The translations under genes and the position numbers were made by a program. The notes under the pieces were generated by a model. That model was not told the DNA's origin. It made no database searches and saw only the letters and a program-made list of their open reading frames with translations. 64,000 nt of DNA from Agromyces cerinus subsp. cerinus (GTDB taxonomy: Bacteria > Actinomycetota > Actinomycetes > Actinomycetales > Microbacteriaceae), in the NCBI RefSeq assembly GCF_900142065.1, contig NZ_FSRJ01000003.1, positions 124,001-188,000 of the forward strand, in the 5' to 3' direction. Numbering within the stretch: position 1 is the first letter of the stretch; the number at the start of each line of letters is the position of its first letter. Shown here piece after piece: positions 1 through 8,750 of the stretch.

Positions 1-423
1 CTCGAGCTTCGGCAGGCGGAGCGCCAGGGCGTTGACCGTGAAGTCGCGTCGCGTGAGGTCGTCTTCGAGGCTCGTGCCGAACACGACCTCGGGCTTGCGC
101 GAGGCCCCGTCGTACGCGTCGGCGCGATAGGTCGTGATCTCCACGGTCTCGCCGGCGATCTTCGCGCCGATCGTGCCGAACGCACGGCCGATGTCCCAGT
201 GGGCCTCGGCGATCGGCTTGACGATCGCGAGGATCTCGTCGGGCGTGGCATCCGTCGTGAAGTCGAGGTCGTTGACGGGCCGCCCGAGGAAGGCGTCGCG
301 CACCGGGCCGCCGACGAGTGCGAGCTCGTGCCCGGCCGCCTCGAACGCCGCCGCGAGTCGCGAGACGGTCGGCGAAGCCGCCAGCTCGCCCAGCCGGTCG
401 AGGGCTGTCGCGACACTCTGCAT
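1..423 (-). CDS. cca: CCA tRNA nucleotidyltransferase, N-terminal part (runs off left edge)
   Basis: Adds or repairs the 3' CCA of tRNAs. Only the first 141 residues are in the window. They contain the class II nucleotidyltransferase signature: GGPVRD at residues 38-43, then the metal-binding DLD at 52-54, followed by the conserved DFTVNAL segment near the cut end. The ATG at 423 is chosen because a TAATAT hexamer (430-435 on the plus strand) lies exactly 6 bases upstream, an architecture typical of leaderless actinobacterial mRNAs; AGGGA lies in the gap. It is divergent from the DUF6049-murJ pair, which is its usual actinobacterial position. Confidence 0.93.
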   Translation of the reverse strand, partial: MQSVATALDRLGELAASPTVSRLAAAFEAAGHELALVGGPVRDAFLGRPVNDLDFTTDATPDEILAIVKPIAEAHWDIGRAFGTIGAKIAGETVEITTYRADAYDGASRKPEVVFGTSLEDDLTRRDFTVNALALRLPKLE

Positions 424-516
424 GTCCCTATATTAAGCGCCGGGCGACGGATGCCTCGGCCCGTACGGAACCCGAAGCGCCTGTGGATGCCGAGCGAACG
501 CCCCGGTACCACGCCG

Positions 517-522
517 TAGAAT
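517..522 (+). promoter_or_regulatory. -10 element TAGAAT, leaderless promoter of the DUF6049 gene
   Basis: TAGAAT ends 7 bases before the ATG at 530 and there is no Shine-Dalgarno sequence in between. Transcription would therefore begin at or next to the start codon. Confidence 0.5.
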
Positions 523-529
523 CGCCAGC

Positions 530-2926
530 ATGGTGCCCGAGTCGAACCCTGCGCGCCGCCGGTGCTCACGGGTCGAATCGACGGAGAGCGCCCGGCGGCC
601 GTCGCCGTCAGCGCACGCGAACCGGCTCCACCGGCGCGGTTCCACGGCGTTCGGTGCGGTGATCGCCACGGCCGCGACGGTCGCGATGCTGGCCTCCGCG
701 CCGCTCGCGGCGAGTGCCGTCACCGGCGGCGCATCGACCGCGACCGCGACGCGCACCGTCCCGGCGGAATCACGCGCCGACACGGGCTCAGGCGTCGTGC
801 TGCGCGTCGCGCCCACGGTGACGACGAGCATCGCGCCCGACGCGCCCGTCGCGCTCGAGATCGAGGTCGAGAACGCCACGGCCAAGCCCATCCCGGCCGG
901 CACCCTCCAACTCCTCCGATCGGCTTCGATCGACGACACGGCCGAGCTCGATGCCTGGCTCGCACAGGCACCCGGCCCCGACACCTCGGCAACCGACGCG
1001 GTCGCGGCCGAGGCGACCGCCATCGACGGCGTCGAGGTCGCCGAGGTCGTGTCGTCGATGATCGCGCCCGGCGCGGTCGAAGTCGTGTCGATCGCGCTGC
1101 CGCCGTCTGCCGTCGACGACATCGACGAGTCCCCGGTGCTCGGATTCGGTGCTGAACTGCACGTCGACGGCACACTCGTCGCGTCGGCCACCGACGTCTT
1201 CGCCAGCACGACCGCGCCGACCACGGGTCCGACCGCGATCTCGGTCGCGGTTCCCGTGACCGTGCCGGCATCCGCCACCGGCCTGCTCGGAGCGGATGAC
1301 CTGGCCGCCTGGACGTCACCGTCGGGCCTGCTGACCCGCCAGCTCGATGCCGTCGAGGGTCACCCCGTCGCGATCGGCATCGACCCGCGCATCATCGCGT
1401 CGATCCGCACGCTCGGCACCTCTGCGCCGAGCACGGCATCCGCATGGCTCGAGCGCCTCGCCGCACTTCCCAACGAGATATTCCCGCTCGCGTATGCAGA
1501 TGCGGATGTCGCGGCGCAGGCCCAGCTCCGCCTGCCCGCGCTGCTCACTCCGACGTCGTTCTCCGACGAGCTCGATCCGGCGGACTTCGCGGGAGTCGCG
1601 GACGCCGACGCCGCCGAAGAAGAAGCCGGTGCCGGGGCGCCCGACGGCACCGATCCGAGCGCCACGCCGGTACCGACCGAGCCACCGACGGGTGAAGTCC
1701 CGACGACCGAAGAGCTGCTCGCCTGGACGTATACCCGAACCGACATCGGCTGGCCCGCCGACGACACGATCGCCGCCGGAGATCTCGCCTACCTGGCCAC
1801 CGCAGGGCTGACGAGCTCGATCCTCGCGCCGGGCAACGTCGCCCCCGGTGAGCAGTGGGCCAACGCCGCCTCGAGCGTCGACGGGTCGACCGCCGTCGTG
1901 GCGGACGCGCGGATCACGGCGCCGCTCCGCGCGGCATCCGAAGCCCTCAGCGACACGGAGTGGCGCGCCGCGGCGGGCCAGCTCGGGGCCGAACTCGCCC
2001 TGCTCGATGGCAGCGGCGACCGCCCGATCGCGTTGCTGGCGACGCTCGATCGCAGTGCCGGGGCGCAGTCGGCGCGGGTCGCCGCCACCCTCGAAGCACT
2101 CGCGGCGAACCCGCGCGTGGCCCCTGCGTCACTCGCCGACGCCATCGGCGCACCCCCGGTCGCCCGCGAACTCGTCGACGAACCCGAAGACCGGCAGCGC
2201 ATCGACAACGTCGGTCGCATCATCCGCACCGACGCCAACCTGACCGCCTTCGCGACGGTGCTCGACGACCCCCGGGTGCTCACCGGCCCGACGCGACGCG
2301 ACGCCCTCGCCCTGCTCGACGTCGAATGGATCGACGATCGCCCCGCTTGGGACGCCGCGGTCGGCGAGTGGCTCGTCGCTCAGCGGCGGACGCTCGATTC
2401 GGTGTCGATCATCCCCAGCAGTCCCATCAACGTGGTGTCGTCGGAGACGGGCGTGCCGACCACCATCCTCAATGCGCTGCCGTACCCGGTCACCGTCGTC
2501 GTCAACGTCACGCCGTCGAACGGCCGTCTGGTCGTCGAAGACCAGGTCACCGTCACGGTCGATCCCGAGTCCCGGAGCACCGAGACGGTACCGGTGGCCG
2601 CCGGCATCGGCAACGGCGAAGTCACCCTCACCGTGTCGCTGTCCTCCCCTGAAGGCGTGCCGGTCGGCAGCCCCGTCTCGATCCCCGTCAACGTGCAGGC
2701 CGACTGGGAAGGCCTCGGTGCCGCCATCCTCGGCGCCCTCGTCGTCGTCTTCTTCGGCGTCGGCATCTGGCGCAACATCCGTCGCCACCGCAAGCGACGG
2801 GCCGAGGCCGCAGCGACCGACGCAGCAGACGAGACGGATGTCCCTGACGCGACCGACGCCTCCGACGCGACCGATGCCTCCGACCCCACGACCGACGAAC
2901 CTGGAGACGATCGCCGCGATGGCTGA
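530..2926 (+). CDS. DUF6049 family secreted/membrane-anchored protein
   Basis: 798-residue exported protein of unknown function, recognised from its position and layout as the DUF6049 protein that precedes murJ in many actinobacteria. Residues 1-38 are basic. A hydrophobic Ala-rich segment (about 40-65) acts as a signal peptide or anchor. A long Ala/Asp/Thr-rich extracellular region follows, with beta-rich stretches near the start and the end and an acidic linker near 360-390. One C-terminal membrane helix (about 727-745, AAILGALVVVFFGVGIW) precedes a basic then acidic Asp/Ala/Thr tail. The stop overlaps the murJ start by 8 bases, so the two are translationally coupled, which suggests a role in lipid II export or wall assembly (inference). 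Confidence 0.85.
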   Translation: MVPESNPARRRCSRVESTESARRPSPSAHANRLHRRGSTAFGAVIATAATVAMLASAPLAASAVTGGASTATATRTVPAESRADTGSGVVLRVAPTVTTSIAPDAPVALEIEVENATAKPIPAGTLQLLRSASIDDTAELDAWLAQAPGPDTSATDAVAAEATAIDGVEVAEVVSSMIAPGAVEVVSIALPPSAVDDIDESPVLGFGAELHVDGTLVASATDVFASTTAPTTGPTAISVAVPVTVPASATGLLGADDLAAWTSPSGLLTRQLDAVEGHPVAIGIDPRIIASIRTLGTSAPSTASAWLERLAALPNEIFPLAYADADVAAQAQLRLPALLTPTSFSDELDPADFAGVADADAAEEEAGAGAPDGTDPSATPVPTEPPTGEVPTTEELLAWTYTRTDIGWPADDTIAAGDLAYLATAGLTSSILAPGNVAPGEQWANAASSVDGSTAVVADARITAPLRAASEALSDTEWRAAAGQLGAELALLDGSGDRPIALLATLDRSAGAQSARVAATLEALAANPRVAPASLADAIGAPPVARELVDEPEDRQRIDNVGRIIRTDANLTAFATVLDDPRVLTGPTRRDALALLDVEWIDDRPAWDAAVGEWLVAQRRTLDSVSIIPSSPINVVSSETGVPTTILNALPYPVTVVVNVTPSNGRLVVEDQVTVTVDPESRSTETVPVAAGIGNGEVTLTVSLSSPEGVPVGSPVSIPVNVQADWEGLGAAILGALVVVFFGVGIWRNIRRHRKRRAEAAATDAADETDVPDATDASDATDASDPTTDEPGDDRRDG

Positions 2927-4541
2927 AGACCGTATCGGACGCGCGAGCGTATTCCTCGCCTCGGGCACGATCGTCTCGCGCATCCTCGGGTTCGTGAAGA
3001 CGATCGTGCTGACCGCCACGATCGGCATGGTCGGTTCCGGTGCCAACGCCTTCGCGATCGCGACGCAACTGCCGAACACCATCTACGCGATCGTCGGTGG
3101 CGGTGTGCTGTCGGCGGTGCTCGTTCCGCAGATCGTGCGTGCGAGCCGCTCGCCCGACGGCGGTGAGCGGTACATCAACAAGCTCGTCACCGTGGCGCTG
3201 GTGATTCTCGCGGGCGTGGCGATCATCGCCACGCTGGCCGCGCCACTGCTCACGATCCTGTACGGTCCGAAGCTCAACGATGAGACCCGTCAGCTCGCGA
3301 CCCTGTTCGCCTTCTGGTCGCTGCCGCAGATCTTCTTCTACGGGCTCTACTCGGTGCTCGGTGAGGTGCTGAACGCCCGTCGTTCGTTCGGCCCGTTCAC
3401 CTGGGTGCCGGTCATCAACAACCTCGTCGGCATCGCCGGAATGCTGGTCTTCGCATTCATCTTCGGGGCCGACCCGACCGGCTCGCGAGCCCCCTCCGAG
3501 TGGACGGGCGGCATGATCGCCCTCCTCGCCGGCGCCACGACGCTCGGGGTCGCACTGCAGGCCCTCACACTGTTCTGGTTCTGGAAGCGCATCGGCCTGC
3601 GGTTCCGTCCCGACTTCGGCTGGCGAGGCGTCGGGCTGGGCGCCGCGGGGAAGATCGCCGGCTGGACCTTCGGCATGCTGTTGCTCACGACGTTCGCCGG
3701 CATCGTCGAGACCGGGGTCAGTGGCGGTGCCGCCGACACCGGCGATCCGTCCGTCGCCGCCCTCAACAACGCCTGGCTCATCTTCATGCTGCCGCACTCG
3801 GTGATCACGGTCTCGATCGCGACGGCCTACTTCACCCGCCTGAGCGAGCATGCTGCGGCTGCGGACATCGACCGGGTGCGAGCCGACCTCTCGAGCGCCC
3901 TGCGCGGTATCGGCTCGATCATCGTGATCGCCGCGGCGGTCATCATGGTCGTCGCGTACCCGTTCGGCGCGGTCTACGGCCTGGGAGACCTCGAGAGCAT
4001 CGCCGCGTTCGGCAATATCGTCATCGCGTACCTGATCGGCTTGATCGGCTTCTCCGCCCTGTTCGTCGTGCAGCGCACCTTCTACGCGCTCAACGACACC
4101 AGGACCCCCTTCTTCTTCACGCTCTTCCAGGTCGTGCTCTTCACCGGCGGTGCGCTCTACGCCGGCACGCTGCCGACCTCGCAGATCGCCGTCGCGATCG
4201 CGCTCACGACGACCATCGCCGGCACGGCGCAGCTCGTGCTCGCGGCGGTGCTCCTGCGTCGCAAGCTGCGCGGCATCGACCTGCGGCACGTCCTCGCTTC
4301 GTACCTGCGATACGTCGCCGCCGCGATCGTTCCCGTCGCAGTCGGAATCGGCCTCCTCGTGCTGCTCGGTGGAACCTCCGAAGGCGGTTTCGCGCTCGCG
4401 ACCCGTGCCGGAGCGATCGTGTCGATGATCGTGATCGGCGCTGCGATGTCGCTCCTCTACTTCGCCACGCTCTGGTTCGCACGGGTACCCGAGTTCCGCG
4501 GCTTCGCCGAGGCGATCATCGTCAAGCTCCGTCGCCGCTGA
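2919..4541 (+). CDS. murJ: Lipid II flippase MurJ
   Basis: 540-residue MATE-like integral membrane protein of the MurJ/MviN family, which flips lipid II across the cytoplasmic membrane for peptidoglycan synthesis. About 14 hydrophobic segments are visible. The N-terminus has the family pattern SGTIVSRILGFVKT, and the first helices include GSGANAFAIATQLPN. The start is set at the ATG at 2919 (MAEDRIGR), which overlaps the end of the upstream DUF6049 gene; the open frame extends further back, but only as a shadow of that gene. Unlike the mycobacterial homologue there is no kinase-like or FHA-binding C-terminal extension. Confidence 0.92.
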   Translation: MAEDRIGRASVFLASGTIVSRILGFVKTIVLTATIGMVGSGANAFAIATQLPNTIYAIVGGGVLSAVLVPQIVRASRSPDGGERYINKLVTVALVILAGVAIIATLAAPLLTILYGPKLNDETRQLATLFAFWSLPQIFFYGLYSVLGEVLNARRSFGPFTWVPVINNLVGIAGMLVFAFIFGADPTGSRAPSEWTGGMIALLAGATTLGVALQALTLFWFWKRIGLRFRPDFGWRGVGLGAAGKIAGWTFGMLLLTTFAGIVETGVSGGAADTGDPSVAALNNAWLIFMLPHSVITVSIATAYFTRLSEHAAAADIDRVRADLSSALRGIGSIIVIAAAVIMVVAYPFGAVYGLGDLESIAAFGNIVIAYLIGLIGFSALFVVQRTFYALNDTRTPFFFTLFQVVLFTGGALYAGTLPTSQIAVAIALTTTIAGTAQLVLAAVLLRRKLRGIDLRHVLASYLRYVAAAIVPVAVGIGLLVLLGGTSEGGFALATRAGAIVSMIVIGAAMSLLYFATLWFARVPEFRGFAEAIIVKLRRR

Positions 4542-4637
4542 GCTCGAGGCGCCGCCAGGCGCTGCTCAGGCGCTGCGCCCCGCGGTACACCGGCGAGCAC
4601 GTGGCATCCGTCACACGCTGTGCAGCGCGGCTCCCGC

Positions 4638-4663
4638 GGAATACTCGCCGCTTAGACTGTGTT
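4638..4663 (+). promoter_or_regulatory. SigR/SigH-type (thiol-stress) promoter of trxB
   Basis: GGAAT at 4638-4642 and GTT at 4661-4663 are separated by exactly 18 bases. This matches the GGGAAT-N18/19-GTT consensus of actinobacterial SigR (Streptomyces) and SigH (Mycobacterium), and thioredoxin reductase is a classic member of those regulons. A sigma-A-like -10 (TAGACT, 4653-4658) lies inside the spacer, so dual control is possible. Confidence 0.6.
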
Positions 4664-4725
4664 GAGCATCTCGTGGCATCCGATTCGTTGAATGCTGCGA
4701 ATCACCAGCAACGACGGGAGCGGGC

Positions 4726-5709
4726 TTGCGCGACATCATCATCATCGGTTCAGGACCGGCCGGTTTCACGGCTGCGATCTACGCCGCTCGCGCGCAGCTG
4801 AAACCACTGCTCATCGCGAGTTCGGTCGAAATCGGCGGCGAGCTGATGAACACGACCGAGGTCGAGAACTTCCCCGGCTTCCCCGAGGGCATCATGGGCC
4901 CCGAGCTGATGACGAAGCTCCAGGAGCAGGCCGAGCGCTTCGGCACCGAGGTCGTCTACGACGACGTCGTCGAGCTGGAGCTCGACGGTCCGGTCAAGCG
5001 CGTCAAGCTGGGCAACGGCGACGAGCACGAGGCATCCGCGATCATCTACGCGACCGGCTCGGCGTACCGCAAGCTCGGCCTTCCCGAAGAAGAGGTGCTC
5101 TCGGGCCACGGGCTGTCGTGGTGCGCGACGTGCGACGGATTCTTCTTCCGCCAGAAGACGATCGCCGTCGTCGGCGGCGGCGACTCGGCCATGGAGGAGG
5201 CGACGTTCCTCACGCGCTTCGCCGACAAGGTCTACGTGATCCACCGTCGCGACACCCTCAAGGCGTCGAAGATCATGCAGCAGCGCGCCTTCGACAACGA
5301 GAAGATCGAGTTCATCTGGAACGCCGAGGTGGCCCGCCTGCTCGGTGAAACCGCCGTGACCGGTGTCACTCTGCGCGACACCGTGACGGGCGAGGAGCGC
5401 GACCTCGAACTCGACGGCCTCTTCGTCGCGATCGGCAACGACCCGCGCACGCACCTCGTGCACGGCAAGCTCGATCTCACGAGCGAGGGCACCATCGCCG
5501 TCGACGGGCGCACGTCGAAGACCAACATCCCCGGCGTGTTCGCCGCCGGTGACGTCATCGACCCGCACTACCGCCAGGCGGTCACCGCCGCGGGTTCGGG
5601 CACGGTCGCAGCCCTCGACGCCGAGCACTACCTCGCCGCGCTCCCAAAATCGCCTGAGGCCGGAACGGACTCCTCGGTCGCCGAGGCCGAGTTCGCCGCG
5701 GTGAACTGA
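4726..5709 (+). CDS. trxB: Thioredoxin reductase
   Basis: 327-residue FAD/NADPH enzyme that reduces thioredoxin. The N-terminal FAD-binding motif GSGPAG is at about 8-13, the redox CATC (C133, C136) sits in the NADPH domain, GGGDSAMEEA is the NADPH-binding loop, and AAGDV near residue 273 closes the FAD site. The TTG at 4726 is the start: it follows a GGGAG Shine-Dalgarno sequence and places the FAD motif correctly. It forms a unit with trxA 73 bases downstream, which has its own strong Shine-Dalgarno. Confidence 0.95.
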   Translation: MRDIIIIGSGPAGFTAAIYAARAQLKPLLIASSVEIGGELMNTTEVENFPGFPEGIMGPELMTKLQEQAERFGTEVVYDDVVELELDGPVKRVKLGNGDEHEASAIIYATGSAYRKLGLPEEEVLSGHGLSWCATCDGFFFRQKTIAVVGGGDSAMEEATFLTRFADKVYVIHRRDTLKASKIMQQRAFDNEKIEFIWNAEVARLLGETAVTGVTLRDTVTGEERDLELDGLFVAIGNDPRTHLVHGKLDLTSEGTIAVDGRTSKTNIPGVFAAGDVIDPHYRQAVTAAGSGTVAALDAEHYLAALPKSPEAGTDSSVAEAEFAAVN

Positions 5710-5782
5710 GACCCGGGCATCCCGGACTCAGTCCTTCCGTCCTCTTCCCTGATCTTCTGACTTCCACCAAAAGGAGAACGCA

Positions 5783-6106
5783 ATGACTGCACGTGCAGTG
5801 ACCGAGGCCACCTTCGATCAGGAGGTCCTCAACAACGAGAAGGCCGTGCTCGTGGACTTCTGGGCAGAGTGGTGCGGCCCGTGCCGCGCCGTCAGCCCGA
5901 TCCTCGACCAGATCGCGACGGAGCACGCCGACAAGCTCGACATCGTCAAGCTCAACGTCGACGAGAACCCCGGCCTCGCGATGAAGTACCAGATCACCGC
6001 GATTCCCGCGTTCAAGGTCTTCGAGAAGGGCGAGGTCGTCAAGACCGTCATCGGCGCCAAGCCGAAGCCCGCACTCGAGGCCGACCTCGCCGCCTACATC
6101 TCGTAG
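5783..6106 (+). CDS. trxA: Thioredoxin
   Basis: 107-residue cytosolic disulfide reductant with the canonical WCGPC active site (C31, C34) and the cis-proline segment TAIPAF. The ATG is preceded by AAAAGGAG, a strong Shine-Dalgarno. It sits directly after trxB, its reductase, and is followed by a strong terminator at 6124-6155, so trxB-trxA is a discrete redox operon. Confidence 0.97.
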   Translation: MTARAVTEATFDQEVLNNEKAVLVDFWAEWCGPCRAVSPILDQIATEHADKLDIVKLNVDENPGLAMKYQITAIPAFKVFEKGEVVKTVIGAKPKPALEADLAAYIS

Positions 6107-6123
6107 TCGGCGGTCGAACTTCC

Positions 6124-6155
6124 AGACCCGTCCGGCGAAAGCCGGGCGGGTCTTT
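6124..6155 (+). terminator. Intrinsic terminator after trxA
   Basis: A 13-bp stem (6124-6136 with 6141-6153, one G-T pair) with a GAAA tetraloop is followed by TT. It lies 18 bases after the trxA stop. Confidence 0.8.
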
Positions 6156-6308
6156 CGCGTCTTCGGGCGCGACCCGGGTGAGGCTCAAGGCGCGTCTCCA
6201 GGCGAGCGGATGTCACGGGCGAGCGGATGTCACAGGGACTCGGCGCCGAACGACCACCCGGAACCCAGCAACTACCATGGAAACCCTGAACAGAACGGAA
6301 GCAGCGCA

Positions 6309-7631
6309 GTGACATCTGACGGCGTCCCCCAGCGGACCGGCAACAATCTCGACCCTTGGTACGCGAATTACGCCGAGCGAGCCGCCGGGCTGGCCGCCTC
6401 CGAAGTCCGAGCCCTGTTCGCCGTCGCCTCACGACCCGAGGTCGTCTCGCTGGCCGGCGGCATGCCGTACGTCTCCGCCCTGCCGCACGAGCTCATCACC
6501 TCCTCGATGGAGAAAGTGATGCGCGAGCGCGGTGCCGTCGCGCTGCAATACGGCTCTGGTCAGGGAATTCCCGAGTTGCGCGAGCAGATCCTCGATGTGA
6601 TGGCGATCGAGGGCATCCACGGCAGCGTCGACAACGTCGTCACGGCGACCGGCTCGCAGCAGGCGCTCGACCTCGTGGCGAAGCTCTTCATCGATCCCGG
6701 AGACGTGATCCTCGCAGAGTCGCCCAGCTACGTCGGTGCGCTCGGCATCTTCCGGTCGTACCAGGCGAACGTCGCCCACGTCGCGACCGACGAGCACGGG
6801 CTCATCCCCGAGGCGCTGCGGCAGACGATCGCCGCGCTCCGCGGCCAGGGTCGCCGCATCAAGTTCCTCTACACGATCCCGAACTTCCACAATCCGGCCG
6901 GCGTCACACTCTCCGCCGAGCGACGGCCCGAGATCCTCGAGATCTGCCGCTCGAACGAGATCCTCGTACTCGAAGACAACCCCTACGGGCTGCTGCACTT
7001 CGACGAGCCCGCGCCGAACGCGCTGCGCTCACTCGATCCTGAGGGCGTCATCTACCTCGGCTCGTTCTCGAAGACGCTCGCGCCCGGATTCCGGGTCGGG
7101 TGGGCGCTCGCACCGCACGCCATTCGCGAGAAGCTCATCCTCGCGGCGGAGTCGGCGATCCTCTCGCCGAGTTCGTTCAGCCAGATGGTGGTGTCGGAGT
7201 ACCTCGCCACCGCCGACTGGCGCGCGCAGATCGACACCTTCCGCGGCGTGTACCGCGAGCGCAAGGACGCGATGATCGAGGCGCTGGGGGAGTACCTGCC
7301 GCAGCTCAACTGGACCAACCCGAACGGCGGGTTCTACGTCTGGGTCACGATGCCCGACGTGCTCGACTCCAAGCAGATGCTGCCCCGAGCGGTGAAGGAG
7401 CTCGTGGCATATACGCCCGGCACGGCATTCTTCGCCGATGGCCGCGGCCGGCACGCGATGCGCCTGTCGTTCTGCTATCCGACGCCCGACGCGATCCGAC
7501 TCGGCATCCGCCGCCTCGCGACCGTGATCAACGGAGAGCTCGACCTGCTCGACACCTTCGCGGGCACTGGTCCGCTCCAGCTGCCACCGAGTGCGGGCTA
7601 CGACTCCGCGCCGCCGTCCGACCTGAAGTAG
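6309..7631 (+). CDS. PLP-dependent aminotransferase, class I/II (2-aminoadipate transaminase-like)
   Basis: 440-residue fold-type I aminotransferase of the LysN/KAT-like group (MocR-like domain without a DNA-binding head). Visible motifs are YGSGQGIPELR for substrate and cofactor docking, TGSQQALDL, the PLP-contacting IPNFHNPAG, LEDNPYG with the ring-contacting Asp, and SFSKTLAPG with the Schiff-base lysine. The GTG at 6309 is preferred because GGAAG precedes it at proper spacing; the frame stays open further upstream but loses coding character. The exact substrate cannot be read from the sequence. It lies 17 bases upstream of the Ddl-type ligase, so they are probably co-transcribed, which would fit D-amino acid or wall metabolism (inference). 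Confidence 0.85.
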   Translation: MTSDGVPQRTGNNLDPWYANYAERAAGLAASEVRALFAVASRPEVVSLAGGMPYVSALPHELITSSMEKVMRERGAVALQYGSGQGIPELREQILDVMAIEGIHGSVDNVVTATGSQQALDLVAKLFIDPGDVILAESPSYVGALGIFRSYQANVAHVATDEHGLIPEALRQTIAALRGQGRRIKFLYTIPNFHNPAGVTLSAERRPEILEICRSNEILVLEDNPYGLLHFDEPAPNALRSLDPEGVIYLGSFSKTLAPGFRVGWALAPHAIREKLILAAESAILSPSSFSQMVVSEYLATADWRAQIDTFRGVYRERKDAMIEALGEYLPQLNWTNPNGGFYVWVTMPDVLDSKQMLPRAVKELVAYTPGTAFFADGRGRHAMRLSFCYPTPDAIRLGIRRLATVINGELDLLDTFAGTGPLQLPPSAGYDSAPPSDLK

Positions 7632-7648
7632 TGGAGAAAACCCTGATC

Positions 7649-8608
7649 ATGAGCGATTCTTCTGGTCTGTACGTCGTCGTTCTCGCGGGCGGCATCTCGC
7701 ACGAACGAGATGTCTCCCTTCGTTCAGGACGCCGGGTGGCCGACGCACTCATCGCAGCGGGTCACCGCGTGGTGCTGCGCGATCCCGATGCCGGGCTACT
7801 CCCGTTCCTCGTGAACGAGCGCCCCGACGTCGTATTCCCCGCACTGCATGGATCAAGCGGCGAGGACGGTTCGCTCCTCGAACTGCTCGCCGCGATCGGA
7901 GTGCCGACGGTCGGTTCGTCAGGTGCGGCGTCGCGCCGTGCCTGGTCGAAGCCCATCGCGAGTTCGCTGCTCGCTGCCGCGGGCGTCGACGTTCCGGAGT
8001 CGATCGTGCTCTCTCACGAAGCCTTCAGAGAGCTCGGCGCATCGAGCGTGCTGAAGGTGGTCCGCTCGGCGCTCGAGGGCGACCTCGTCGTGAAGCCGGC
8101 ATCCGGCGGCTCGGCGCAGGGCGTCACGATCGTGGAAGACACGAACGACCTGCCGCGCGCGATGGTCGAGGCGTTCACCTACGACGACGTCGCCGTGGTC
8201 GAGCGCCGCATCCACGGCACCGAGATCGCCGTCGCGGTGGTGGACACGGGCGACGGGCCGCGCACCCTGCCCGCCGTGGAGATCGAACCGACCACCGGTG
8301 TCTACAGTTTCCAGGCACGGTACAACGCGGGGGAGACGACGTTCTACGCACCATCGCGACTCGGTGATGCCGCGGTGACGGCGGTCTCGGAGGCTGCCGT
8401 GCTCGCACATCGCACACTCGGACTCCGCGACCTCTCGCGCGTCGACTTCATCGTCGATGACAGCGGCCGGCCTTGGTTCCTCGAGGCGAACGTCATCCCT
8501 GGTCTCACCGAGACGTCACTCGTGCCGCTCGCCATCGAGGCGTCGGGCACGAGCGCTGCTGCAATCTACGGTGCACTCGTGGAAGCGGCACACGCTCGAT
8601 CGAACTGA
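7649..8608 (+). CDS. ddl: D-alanine--D-alanine ligase family protein (ATP-grasp)
   Basis: 319-residue ATP-grasp ligase. N-terminal AGGISHERDVS resembles the Ddl start; HGSSGEDGSLLELL is the Ddl active-site loop; KPASGGSAQGV is the phosphate-binding loop; ARYNAGETTFYAP matches the mobile loop; ANVIPGLTETS is a variant of the usual NTxPGMT stretch. It probably joins D-Ala residues for peptidoglycan, but the departures from consensus (Ala-Asn instead of Asn-Thr before the PGLT) and its place next to parB rather than a mur cluster leave open a paralogue with different dipeptide specificity. The ATG at 7649 follows a GGAG. Confidence 0.8.
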   Translation: MSDSSGLYVVVLAGGISHERDVSLRSGRRVADALIAAGHRVVLRDPDAGLLPFLVNERPDVVFPALHGSSGEDGSLLELLAAIGVPTVGSSGAASRRAWSKPIASSLLAAAGVDVPESIVLSHEAFRELGASSVLKVVRSALEGDLVVKPASGGSAQGVTIVEDTNDLPRAMVEAFTYDDVAVVERRIHGTEIAVAVVDTGDGPRTLPAVEIEPTTGVYSFQARYNAGETTFYAPSRLGDAAVTAVSEAAVLAHRTLGLRDLSRVDFIVDDSGRPWFLEANVIPGLTETSLVPLAIEASGTSAAAIYGALVEAAHARSN

Positions 8609-8619
8609 CGTTGTTCGAC

Positions 8620-8659
8620 GCGAAAGCGGGTCGGTCCATTCGGACCGACCCGCTTTCGC
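8620..8659. terminator. Bidirectional terminator between ddl and parB
   Basis: A perfect 18-bp stem (8620-8637 with 8642-8659) has a 4-base loop and carries AAAGC/GCTTT at its base on both strands. It lies between two convergent genes and probably stops transcription from both sides. Confidence 0.8.
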
Positions 8660-8750
8660 CTTCGGATCAGAGCAGCGTCCGCGCCGCTCCAGCCCGCTCG
8701 AAATCAGCCGATTTCGGTTCGTCAGAACGGATTCTCCGGACGATCGGCAA

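Noticed and set aside
2472..2918. Upstream extension of murJ by 149 codons
   Set aside because: Ser/Arg-rich shadow of the DUF6049 gene; MurJ family start is at 2919.
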